A stretch of 64,000 nt of DNA from Brevibacterium antiquum. Lineage in GTDB: Bacteria > Actinomycetota > Actinomycetes > Actinomycetales > Brevibacteriaceae. Each line of letters starts with the position of its first letter. The first letter of the stretch is position 1. Of the stretch, positions 43,416 to 51,656 are shown one piece after another. The stretch covers positions 124,001 to 188,000 of the forward strand of contig NZ_JABASX010000010.1 of assembly GCF_016107655.1 (NCBI RefSeq), in the 5' to 3' direction. The notes beneath the pieces were generated by a model, which saw only the letters and a list, made by a program, of their open reading frames with translations, was not told the origin of the DNA and ran no database searches. A program made the translations under genes and the position numbers.

Positions 43416-44576
43416 TTACCTGATCTTCGCTACATCTTCGCCCAGCCCGAGCCTGCCCACAATGCTCGTCCGTCCCTCGGAATCGGTGCCGCCGGTGATC
43501 GGGTCGGTGATCGCCGCGATGACTTCGTCGAGGAGCTCATCGGTGATGACGGCATCCCCCGCCGAGGTGGGGGCTGAGCCCGTGGACGAAGCCGTGCCCG
43601 GGGCGAGCGCTCCCACCTTCGACAGCAGAGTCAGTGCCACGATTCCGGTGGCGCGAGAGGACCCGTCGAGACATTTCAGAGCGACCGAATACCCGGATTT
43701 CGTCGACATCGCGATGACGCCTTCGGCCCCGCCCTTAGCGAAGACGCCGAGGCTCTCGATGACCGTCGTATTCGGTTTGCCGTGGCCTTCGATCGCCCAC
43801 GGCTCTGCGAAGACGGCGTCCATGAGGGTGCGGGCCTCGGGGGCGTAGGAGACATATGGTTCCCTCGCCGAGGTGGTTCTCGGGTTCTCGTCTGCTGTGG
43901 CAGCGGCTGCACTGCCCAAACGCACCACACGGCCGATCGCCCGTGCCAGGCCGGTGAGGCTGAGTGCGAAGACGGGAGCACCGCAGCCGTCGGTGCCCAC
44001 GGCTGCCGGCGTCTCACCGGCGAAGGCTTCGACCACCTCGGCGACCTTCTTCTGCACGGGATGGTTCGGGTCGAGGTAGCTTGCGGTGTCCGCGCCGATG
44101 GCCGCCGCGGCCATGAGGAACGCCGCATGCTTGCCGGAGCAGTTGAAGTACAGGGGCGATGCCGGATCAGTGTCGTCTTGCTCGAGATGACGTGCACTCT
44201 CCTGCAGGCTCCGACGGAAGGCACCGTCGGCGGGATGCGCGGACGGACATTGCAGGTCATCCACGTTCAAGCCGGCGGATTCGAGCATTCCGGCAACCGC
44301 CTCGGCGTGGCCGGCCTCGCATTTGTGGGACGCGGTCGCCAGTGCCGCCCAGGTGCCGGAGACCTGCGCTCCGAGACTCATCGCGGCAATCGCCTGCAGC
44401 GGTTTGAGACTTGACCGGGTGAACACGGGAGCCTCCGGCGCACCCAGGGTGATCAGGGGTGATCCATCCGGGTCGAGGACGACTGCGGAACCGGTGTGGC
44501 GGGATTCGATGAACCCGCTGCGCTCGACGAAGGCCAACTCGGCGGCGTCGGCGGAAACGAAAGTGGAACGAGTCAC
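43416..44576 (-). CDS. Asparaginase (type II, Rhizobium/AnsA-like PF06089 family)
   Basis: The 386-residue protein has the family Ser-x-x-Lys site in RSSLKPLQA (Ser56 and Lys59 region) and the SGKHAAF motif with Cys before it (NCSGKHAAF), both characteristic of the serine-lysine asparaginases unrelated to E. coli AnsB. It deamidates asparagine to aspartate; aspartate feeds the PurC step encoded by the divergent gene. The start is GTG 44576, 7 nt after TAGGCT, so the message may be leaderless. It is first of an operon with the sterol carrier protein, aldehyde dehydrogenase and possibly the DMT gene. Confidence 0.87.
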   Translation of the reverse strand: MTRSTFVSADAAELAFVERSGFIESRHTGSAVVLDPDGSPLITLGAPEAPVFTRSSLKPLQAIAAMSLGAQVSGTWAALATASHKCEAGHAEAVAGMLESAGLNVDDLQCPSAHPADGAFRRSLQESARHLEQDDTDPASPLYFNCSGKHAAFLMAAAAIGADTASYLDPNHPVQKKVAEVVEAFAGETPAAVGTDGCGAPVFALSLTGLARAIGRVVRLGSAAAATADENPRTTSAREPYVSYAPEARTLMDAVFAEPWAIEGHGKPNTTVIESLGVFAKGGAEGVIAMSTKSGYSVALKCLDGSSRATGIVALTLLSKVGALAPGTASSTGSAPTSAGDAVITDELLDEVIAAITDPITGGTDSEGRTSIVGRLGLGEDVAKIR

Positions 44577-44583
44577 GCACTCA

Positions 44584-44603
44584 AGCCTACGACCTTATAG
44601 GCT
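44584..44603. promoter_or_regulatory. Back-to-back leaderless promoters, asparaginase/purD-purC
   Basis: Two copies of TAGGCT face away from each other (minus strand 44589-44584 and plus strand 44598-44603). The first ends 7 nt before GTG 44576 and the second 6 nt before GTG 44610. The whole divergent gap is only 33 bp, so the two transcription starts must nearly touch and regulation of the two genes is probably linked. Confidence 0.6.
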
Positions 44604-44609
44604 GGTGGG

Positions 44610-46877
44610 GTGAAGGTTCTTGTCATCGGTTCGGGCTCCCGCGAACACGCCCTCGTCCTTGCTCTCAGTCGCGACCCCCAGGTCGACGCCGTCATCGCCG
44701 CACCCGGCAACCCGGGAATCGCAGCGATCGCGCACACCGAAGCCGTCGATATGAACGACTCCACCGCTGTCACGGCACTGGCGGAGACACTCGACGTCGA
44801 CCTCGTGGTCATCGGCCCCGAAGCCCCACTGGTCGCCGGGGTCGCCGACGCCCTGCGTGAGTCCTCGTTCCCGGTCTTCGGACCCAGTTCCGAGGCCGCG
44901 ATCCTCGAAGGCTCGAAGGCGTTCGCCAAGGAGGTCATGGAGTCAGCGAATGTGCCCACCGCACGCGCCGTGGTCGCCTATACCTCCGACGAGGCGGCCG
45001 CCGCTCTCGATGACTTCGGTGCTCCGTACGTGGTCAAGGCCGATGGCCTGGCCGCGGGCAAGGGCGTCGTCGTGACCTCGGACCGGGCCGAGGCACTGAC
45101 TCATGCCAGCTCCTGCCTCGAGGTCTCCGACCGGGTCGTCATCGAGGACTACCTCGACGGACCCGAGGTCTCCCTCTTCGTCCTCTGCGACGGCCAGCAC
45201 ACTCTGCCGCTGGCGCCCGCTCAGGATTTCAAGCGCATCGGCGATGGCGACACCGGCCCGAACACCGGCGGCATGGGCGCCTACTCGCCGCTGCCGTGGA
45301 TCCCGGCCGGCACCATCGACGACATCGTCAACACTGTCGCCCAGCCGGTCGTCGAGGAGATGACCCGCCGCGGCACCCCATTCGTCGGACTTCTCTACTG
45401 CGGGCTCGCCCTGACTTCGAAGGGCATGCGGGTCGTCGAGTTCAACGTCCGCTTCGGCGATCCAGAGACCCAGTCCGTGCTCTCACGTCTGCGCAGCCCG
45501 CTGGGCCAGACCATGCTCGCCGCCGCCGAGGGGCGCCTCGACGAGGTCGGTGAACTCGACTGGGATCCGCGCACCTCGGTGACCGTGGTCATGGCTGCCG
45601 AGAACTACCCGAACACTCCGCGCACCGGCGACATCATCCGCGGACTCAACACGGCCGACGGGCTCGAGGACGTCCACATCCTCCACGCCGGGACCGCTCG
45701 TGCCACAGACACGGGCGCCGGATTCGCCCCCGAAGACACCGTCATCTCCGAGGACGTCGCCGAGACCGGAGACATCGTCACCGCCGGCGGACGTGTGCTC
45801 TCCGTCGTCTCGCTGGGCACCGGACTCCACGAAGCCCGGGCCAAGGCCTATGCCGCTGTGGCCGAGGTCAAGTGGGACGGTGAGCAGCACCGCACCGACA
45901 TCGCCGAGGTGGCCGCTCGTGGGCAGATCATGGTGGCCGACATCTACCCGGCACCGGAAGAGGCACCGGCTGCCGCCGCGCTCGACTCCACGGCGCCCGA
46001 ACTTCCGGGTTGGACGCACGTCTACTCGGGCAAGGTCCGGGACCTCTACATTCCCGAGGGCTCGACCGATGCCGCGTCGACCGAGCAGCTGCTCATGGTC
46101 GCCTCGGATCGCATCTCCGCCTATGACTGGGTGCTTGACTCCGAGATCCCGGACAAGGGGAAGGTGCTGACCGGGCTGAGCCTGTGGTGGTTCGACCAGC
46201 TCTCCGAGGTCATCGGCAACCATGTCATCAGCTCCGATGTTCCTGAGGCAGTGGCCGGTCGCGGCCTCATCGTCAAGAACCTGTCGATGCTGCCCATCGA
46301 ATGCGTAGCCCGCGGCTACCTCACCGGCTCCGGGATGGCTGACTACAAGGCCACGGGCTCCGTGTGCGGAATCCAGCTGCCGGCAGGCCTCATCGAGGCC
46401 GACCGGCTGGAGCCGGCGATCTTCACGCCCGCAACCAAGGCCGATCTGGGCGACCACGACGAGAACGTCAGCTTCGCCCAGATCACAGAGACCATCGGCA
46501 CCGAGGCAGCCGAGAAGGTCCGTGACCTGACGATCGAGATCTACCAGCGAGCAGAGACGATCGCCCGTGAGCGCGGCATCATCCTCGCCGATACGAAGTT
46601 CGAGTTCGGGACACTGCCCGACGGGACCATGGTCCTCGGCGACGAGGTGCTGACCCCGGATTCCTCGCGCTTCTGGGATGCGGCGAGCTACGAATCGGGT
46701 CAGCCGCAGGCGAGCTTCGACAAGCAGTTCGTCCGCGACTGGCTGACCGGTGAGTCCGGCTGGGACAAGTCCTCGGACACTCCCCCACCGCCCCTCCCCG
46801 CCGAGGTGGTCGAAAAGACCCGCGCCCGCTACATCGAGGCCTTCGAGAAACTCACCGGCCAGAAGTTCCCCGGCTGA
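44610..46877 (+). CDS. purD-purC: PurD-PurC fusion: GAR synthetase and SAICAR synthase
   Basis: This 755-residue protein joins two purine enzymes. Residues 1 to about 443 are phosphoribosylamine-glycine ligase (VLVIGSGSREHAL, VVKADGLAAGKGV, GPNTGGMGAY, EFNVRFGDPETQ). An Ala/Pro/Glu linker follows at about 446-463. Residues about 464-755 are SAICAR synthase (VYSGKVRDLY, VASDRISAYDWVL, IECVARGYLTGSG, LADTKFEFG, DEVLTPDSSRFWD). All key motifs of both halves are intact. The two steps (two and seven or eight of the pathway) are not consecutive, so co-expression rather than channelling may drive the fusion. GTG 44610 follows TAGGCT by 6 nt. A strong hairpin ends the unit. Confidence 0.95.
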   Translation: MKVLVIGSGSREHALVLALSRDPQVDAVIAAPGNPGIAAIAHTEAVDMNDSTAVTALAETLDVDLVVIGPEAPLVAGVADALRESSFPVFGPSSEAAILEGSKAFAKEVMESANVPTARAVVAYTSDEAAAALDDFGAPYVVKADGLAAGKGVVVTSDRAEALTHASSCLEVSDRVVIEDYLDGPEVSLFVLCDGQHTLPLAPAQDFKRIGDGDTGPNTGGMGAYSPLPWIPAGTIDDIVNTVAQPVVEEMTRRGTPFVGLLYCGLALTSKGMRVVEFNVRFGDPETQSVLSRLRSPLGQTMLAAAEGRLDEVGELDWDPRTSVTVVMAAENYPNTPRTGDIIRGLNTADGLEDVHILHAGTARATDTGAGFAPEDTVISEDVAETGDIVTAGGRVLSVVSLGTGLHEARAKAYAAVAEVKWDGEQHRTDIAEVAARGQIMVADIYPAPEEAPAAAALDSTAPELPGWTHVYSGKVRDLYIPEGSTDAASTEQLLMVASDRISAYDWVLDSEIPDKGKVLTGLSLWWFDQLSEVIGNHVISSDVPEAVAGRGLIVKNLSMLPIECVARGYLTGSGMADYKATGSVCGIQLPAGLIEADRLEPAIFTPATKADLGDHDENVSFAQITETIGTEAAEKVRDLTIEIYQRAETIARERGIILADTKFEFGTLPDGTMVLGDEVLTPDSSRFWDAASYESGQPQASFDKQFVRDWLTGESGWDKSSDTPPPPLPAEVVEKTRARYIEAFEKLTGQKFPG

Positions 46878-46912
46878 GGCCGGTCACAGCGTCACTTCTC
46901 CACCTCTCACAC

Positions 46913-46963
46913 CGCCGCACCGCCGATACAACACTGCACGACAGCGGTATCGGCGGTGCGGCG
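46913..46963 (+). terminator. Terminator after purD-purC
   Basis: CGCCGCACCGCCGATAC and its exact complement form a 17-bp stem with a 17-nt loop, 36 bp after the stop codon. It insulates purine genes from the following amine block. Confidence 0.85.
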
Positions 46964-47028
46964 TTGTCTCGAGACGCGTGCTGACCCCGGCCGCAAGCAA
47001 GGACTCAGCGCGAAAATCGCAGACACGA

Positions 47029-47153
47029 CCACTGATTCAGCAGGGAAATATGCTGGGTGGTCATTGTTTTTAGCTCGAAACCGTCTCACACAACGGAATC
47101 GGTGGATTCAACCCACTGATTCCTATACTCTGTGTGACCAGGCCCACACACAG
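47029..47153. promoter_or_regulatory. Repeat-rich control region of the 47-kb aldehyde dehydrogenase
   Basis: The 303-bp gap between purD-purC and this gene contains CCACTGATTC twice (47029-47038 and 47113-47122, 84 bp apart) and a near-exact inverted copy, GAATCGGTGG, at 47096-47105. The last two form a nested palindrome bounded by TCACACA and TGTGTGA. A TATACT -10 candidate lies at 47124-47129, and CTGTGTG/CACACAG form a small hairpin at 47130-47153. The layout suggests a dimeric regulator acting at the promoter, possibly by looping. Confidence 0.5.
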
Positions 47154-47180
47154 ACGTGCAACTCGCTTGGAAGTGACGAT

Positions 47181-48677
47181 ATGCATTATTGGAACGGCAC
47201 CTATCACGAAGGCAGCGGTGACACCTTCACCCTCGTCAACCCCGCCACCGGCGAGACGATCGGTGAGTACACGCTCGCGAACGCCGAGGATGTCAACGAC
47301 GCCGTCGCCTCGGCGAAGGCCGCCTACCCCGCCTTCAAAGCACTCACCCCTGGCGAGCGCGCGGAGCTGATGCTCGGCCTCGCCACCGAGCTCGAGGCTC
47401 GCGCCGAGGAACTCGCCGAACTCGAGTCGCGCCAGACAGGCAAATCCATCCGTCTGGCCAAGGAATTCGATGTGCCCGGCTCGATCGACAACGCGAAGTT
47501 CTTCGCCGGGGCCGCCCGGCAGCTCACAGGTCTGGCCGCCGGCACCTATTGGGAGAAGTCGACGTCGATGACCAGACGCGAACCCCTCGGCGTGGTCGGC
47601 TCCATCGCCCCGTGGAACTACCCGCTGCAGATGGCCGCATGGAAGATCTTCCCCGCCGTCGCAGCCGGCAACACCATCGTGCTCAAGACCTCGGAGATGA
47701 CTCCGGGGACCTCACTCATCCTCGCCGAGGCTGCCACCGCCGCCGGCTTCGCCCCCGGTGTCATCAACATCATCGCCGGCGACGGATTCGAGGCCGGTGA
47801 AGCGCTCATCACCCATCCCGATGTCGTCATGTCCTCGTTCACAGGATCGACGAAGGTGGGCCGACGCATCATGGAACTCGCCGCGGCGAAGGGCTCTCGC
47901 GTCCACCTCGAACTCGGCGGCAAGGCCCCGTTCGTCGTCTTCGACGATGCCGACATCGAAGCCGCCGCCCGCGGTGCCGTGGCCGGGTCGCTCATCAACT
48001 CCGGCCAGGACTGCACCGCGGCGACCCGGGCCATCGTCGCCCGCGAACACTTCGAGGCCTTCACAACCCGCGTCACCGAACTCATGGACGGTGTCCGCGT
48101 GGGCAACCCGTCGAACCCCGCCACTGACATGGGCTCCCTCATCTCGCTGACCCACCGCTCACGGGTCGCCGACATGGTCGACCGTGCCCGGGCTGCCGGG
48201 GCCACGATCCACTGCGGCGCAGCGATCCCGACGACGAACCACCTCGGCGAGGCTCTGCCCGGGGACACCGACTCAACGGCATACTACGCACCCACTCTCA
48301 TCAGCGGAATCGACACCGACGCCGAGGTATGGCGTGAGGAGATCTTCGGTCCCGTCCTCGTCGCGATCGCCTTCGACACCGATGACGAGGCCATCGAACT
48401 GGCCAACGACACCCCCTACGGGTTGGCGGCGAGCGCCTGGACGACGACCACGAACCGGACGCTGCGTGCCGCGGCCGACATCGAAGCCGGATGCGTGTGG
48501 ATCAACGAGCACATCCCGATCGTCTCCGACATGCCTCACGGCGGATACAAGGCTTCCGGATTCGGGAAGGACATGAGCCAGTACTCGTTCGATGAGTACA
48601 CGCAGGTCAAGCACGTCTTCATCGACCAACACGAGGACCCGCACCACGAATGGCAGGACACCATCTTCACGTCCTGA
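47181..48677 (+). CDS. Gamma-aminobutyraldehyde/betaine-aldehyde dehydrogenase family protein
   Basis: The 498-residue enzyme has SIAPWNYPLQMAAWKIFPAVAA as cofactor strand, ELGGKAPFVVF with the general base Glu, NSGQDCTAATR with catalytic Cys, EEIFGPVL and SDMPHGGYKASGFGKDMS at the end. These are typical of the PuuC/PatD-like branch that oxidises aminoaldehydes made from polyamines. ATG 47181 follows GGAAGTGA; the open frame to 46956 crosses a terminator and is rejected. It is the first gene of the amine uptake and oxidation block, 162 bp before the amidohydrolase. Confidence 0.9.
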   Translation: MHYWNGTYHEGSGDTFTLVNPATGETIGEYTLANAEDVNDAVASAKAAYPAFKALTPGERAELMLGLATELEARAEELAELESRQTGKSIRLAKEFDVPGSIDNAKFFAGAARQLTGLAAGTYWEKSTSMTRREPLGVVGSIAPWNYPLQMAAWKIFPAVAAGNTIVLKTSEMTPGTSLILAEAATAAGFAPGVINIIAGDGFEAGEALITHPDVVMSSFTGSTKVGRRIMELAAAKGSRVHLELGGKAPFVVFDDADIEAAARGAVAGSLINSGQDCTAATRAIVAREHFEAFTTRVTELMDGVRVGNPSNPATDMGSLISLTHRSRVADMVDRARAAGATIHCGAAIPTTNHLGEALPGDTDSTAYYAPTLISGIDTDAEVWREEIFGPVLVAIAFDTDDEAIELANDTPYGLAASAWTTTTNRTLRAAADIEAGCVWINEHIPIVSDMPHGGYKASGFGKDMSQYSFDEYTQVKHVFIDQHEDPHHEWQDTIFTS

Positions 48678-48839
48678 CACTCTGCCGCGGGTTACCGGTC
48701 ACGGTCACGGTCTCGGGCACGAACGGATAACAGCCGGTCCGAGCCCTGTGGCCCGATGCCCCGGCCGACATACAATGACATCCTGCCAAGTGCGTCCAGC
48801 GCGCTCGGCCTCACCTTCGACAAGGAAGTCGGGAGGAAC

Positions 48840-50498
48840 ATGAACCTCGACGTTCTCGACGTCAGCATCTTCGACGGACACTCGGTCCTGCCTGCGAACC
48901 GCATCAGCATCCGCGACGGAATCATCACCGAGATCGGCAGCGGCCCGGCTGTGGACCCTTCCGAACACACCATCACGGCGACGGGAAAGCTGATCACACC
49001 TGGGTTCGTCGACGCCCATGTGCACACCACCTTCGGCGGACAGGAGTCCCTGGCCTGCGATCTCAGCGAAGCTCAGGGCCTCGAGGCCTCGCTTGAGGTG
49101 ATTCGCGACTATGTGACCGCGACCGCAGCCAGCACCGCGACCGCCGCCGGTACGACAGACGTCAACTGGGTCACCGGCGGCGGCTGGTCGATGGCCGACT
49201 TCCCCGGCGGCGCACCGACCGCCGTGATCCTCGACGAACTGAGCCCGGACCGGCCCGTCATCCTGCTCAGCGCGGACCATCACTCGGCGTGGGTGAACAC
49301 GCAGGCCATGGACCTGGCCGGCATCGATGCCTCCACGCCTACCCCGCCCGGTGGCGTGATCGAGAAGGACGAAGCGGGGGCACCGACCGGGTGCCTGCAC
49401 GAATCTGCCATGGATCTCGTCTCCGCCCATGTCCCGACCGCCTCCGACGCCGACATCCGCGCCGGACTCCTCGCCGGGCAGTCCTCCCTCCATGCGTTCG
49501 GCGTCACCGCCTGGATGGACGCCATCGTCGGCGACTACTCCGGCCACCGCTCCCCCTTCGACACCTACGTTGAGGCAGAGGACTCAGGCGATCTGACGGC
49601 CGAGGTTGTCGGCAGCCTGTGGTGGCCCCGTGACGTCGAGGACATCGACGCCCAGGTCGCCGCCCTGCTCGACCAGCGGCGAACCCACGGGGGCTTCCGC
49701 ACCACCTCGGTGAAGTTCATGCTCGACGGCATCGTCGAATCCCGGACCGCCGCGATGAGTGCCGAGTACAGCTGTGCCTGCGGCGGGTTCGGCACCAGCT
49801 ACTTCACCCGTGAGCACCTGCACCGAGCCTTCGCCGCCCTCGACGCGGCAGGCTTCGACATCCACTGCCATGCGATCGGTGATGCGGCGAACAGGGCAGC
49901 CCTCGACGCCTTCGAGTCCATCGGGGGCTCCGAGACCACCGGGGACAGGGAGCGTCGGCACCACATCGCCCACGTTCAGGTCGTCGATCCCGTCGACATT
50001 CCCCGATTCGCTCAGCTCGGAATCACCGCGAACCTGCAGGCGCTGTGGGCCTGTCACGACCACCAGCTCCTCGACCTCAACCTTCCCTACCTCGGCAGCG
50101 AACGCTCCCGCTGGCTCTATCCGTTCAAGTCCTTCGCCGATGCCGGCACACACTTGGCGATGGGTTCGGATTGGCCGGTCTCGACGCCGAACCCGTGGGA
50201 GGCCATCCATGTGGCAGTCAACCGCTCGCATCCGGACGCCGGCGACCCGGCGCCGCTGCTGCCCGAGCAGGCCATCGACCTGATCACCGCGCTGCGTGCC
50301 TACACCTCCGGTTCCGCGCATCTGCTGCGTTCGGGGGCCAATGGAACCATCCGCACCGGCCAGATCGCGAACCTCGCACTGGCCAGCGACAACCCCTTCG
50401 ACCTCGACCCAGGCAGTCTCGCCGAGGTGCACAACGAGATGACAATCGCAGGCGGCCGCATCGTCCACGACGCTACCACCGCTGAAAGGCAATCATGA
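48840..50498 (+). CDS. YtcJ-like amidohydrolase family protein
   Basis: The 552-residue metal-dependent hydrolase has the amidohydrolase-3 pattern: GFVDAHVHTT with His60 and His62, VKFMLDGIVESRTAAM, DIHCHAIGDAANRAALD, HHIAHVQ and MGSDWPVSTPNPW with the catalytic Asp. Related enzymes cleave N-substituted formamides or amides. ATG 48840 follows GGGAGG. Its stop overlaps the start of potA by 4 bp, which ties it to polyamine-type uptake and suggests that the imported compound is an acylated or carbamoylated amine. The substrate is inference. Confidence 0.87.
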   Translation: MNLDVLDVSIFDGHSVLPANRISIRDGIITEIGSGPAVDPSEHTITATGKLITPGFVDAHVHTTFGGQESLACDLSEAQGLEASLEVIRDYVTATAASTATAAGTTDVNWVTGGGWSMADFPGGAPTAVILDELSPDRPVILLSADHHSAWVNTQAMDLAGIDASTPTPPGGVIEKDEAGAPTGCLHESAMDLVSAHVPTASDADIRAGLLAGQSSLHAFGVTAWMDAIVGDYSGHRSPFDTYVEAEDSGDLTAEVVGSLWWPRDVEDIDAQVAALLDQRRTHGGFRTTSVKFMLDGIVESRTAAMSAEYSCACGGFGTSYFTREHLHRAFAALDAAGFDIHCHAIGDAANRAALDAFESIGGSETTGDRERRHHIAHVQVVDPVDIPRFAQLGITANLQALWACHDHQLLDLNLPYLGSERSRWLYPFKSFADAGTHLAMGSDWPVSTPNPWEAIHVAVNRSHPDAGDPAPLLPEQAIDLITALRAYTSGSAHLLRSGANGTIRTGQIANLALASDNPFDLDPGSLAEVHNEMTIAGGRIVHDATTAERQS

Positions 50499-51655
50499 CC
50501 ACGACAGCCACGCCTGAGACAACGGCGCCCACACAGCTCGAACACTTGGAGATCCAAGGTGTGAAGAAGGTATTCGGGGACAACACCGCGATCGAACGCC
50601 TTGATCTCTCCGTGCGCAAGGGCGAGTTCCTCTCTCTGCTGGGGCCCTCGGGCTGCGGCAAGACGACCCTGCTGCGTATGATCGCGGGGTTCGAGGCCCC
50701 CACCGACGGTGCGATCCTGCTCTCGGGCAAGGACATCGTCAGCCTTCCGCCGCACCGCCGGCCGGTCAATACGGTGTTCCAGTCCTACCTGCTCTTCCCC
50801 CACATGAACATCGCCGACAACATCGCCTACGGCCTCAAGCAGTCCAAGACCCCGAAGTCGGAGATCGCCGATCGGGTCCGTGAGGTGCTCGCCCTGGTCC
50901 AGATGGAGGACTTCGCCGGACGCAAGCCCGAACAGCTCTCCGGCGGTCAGCAGCAGCGCATCGCCCTGGCCCGAGCCCTGGTCAACCGACCGCAGGTCCT
51001 CCTCCTCGACGAACCGATGTCGGCCCTCGACCGCAAACTTCGCGAGGAGATGCAGCTCGAGCTCAAACGCCTGCACACTCGCCTGGACACGACCTTCGTC
51101 TTCGTCACCCACGACCAGGACGAGGCTCTGGCGATGAGTGACCGGATCGTGGTCATGTACAACGGCGTGATCCAGCAGATCGGATCCGGCGAAGACATCT
51201 ACGCCAATCCCGTCAACGGCTTCGTGGCCGGCTTCATCGGCAAACAGAACTTCGTCCCCGCCGAGGTGACCGAGATCAACGGCTCCACCGCGACGTTGAG
51301 AACGGCGAACGCCGTCATGGAAACGCCCACCCTCGACATCCGACCCGCCTCGGCGTCGGGGACGGCTTCGACGCTGAGCGTCGGAGACAAGGTGCGGGCT
51401 GCCATTCGGCCCGAACGCATGCGCGTTGCCCCTGCCGGGACCGAAGAGTTGGCCGCGAACTCCGCCCGCGGTCGGATCCTGTCCGTGTCATTCCTCGGCG
51501 ACGTCATCCAGTACATGCTCGTGGCCGGGGACAACGATGAGCTCCTGGCTCGGGTGCCGGCCGCCGGCAACGACGTGCTTGCCGCCGACGCCGAGGTGGA
51601 TCTGAGTTGGAATGCCGACGACGTGGCCGTCTACGACTATGAGAGCGGTGTCTGA
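50495..51655 (+). CDS. potA: Spermidine/putrescine-type ABC transporter, ATP-binding protein
   Basis: The 386-residue ATPase has Walker A GPSGCGKTT, the signature LSGGQQQRIALARAL, Walker B LLLDEPMSALD and the switch His in FVTHDQDEA. The C-terminal part is a TOBE domain (KVRAAIRPERMRV). With PotB and PotC it powers uptake of polyamine-like cations. It overlaps the amidohydrolase gene by 4 bp and is followed at one base by the binding protein gene. The length and sequence fit PotA proteins. Confidence 0.93.
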   Translation: MTTTATPETTAPTQLEHLEIQGVKKVFGDNTAIERLDLSVRKGEFLSLLGPSGCGKTTLLRMIAGFEAPTDGAILLSGKDIVSLPPHRRPVNTVFQSYLLFPHMNIADNIAYGLKQSKTPKSEIADRVREVLALVQMEDFAGRKPEQLSGGQQQRIALARALVNRPQVLLLDEPMSALDRKLREEMQLELKRLHTRLDTTFVFVTHDQDEALAMSDRIVVMYNGVIQQIGSGEDIYANPVNGFVAGFIGKQNFVPAEVTEINGSTATLRTANAVMETPTLDIRPASASGTASTLSVGDKVRAAIRPERMRVAPAGTEELAANSARGRILSVSFLGDVIQYMLVAGDNDELLARVPAAGNDVLAADAEVDLSWNADDVAVYDYESGV

Positions 51656-51656
51656 G

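Noticed and set aside
46956..47180. 75-residue N-terminal extension of the 47-kb aldehyde dehydrogenase
   Set aside because: It starts inside the purD-purC terminator hairpin and has no family sequence; the ATG at 47181 has a ribosome-binding site.
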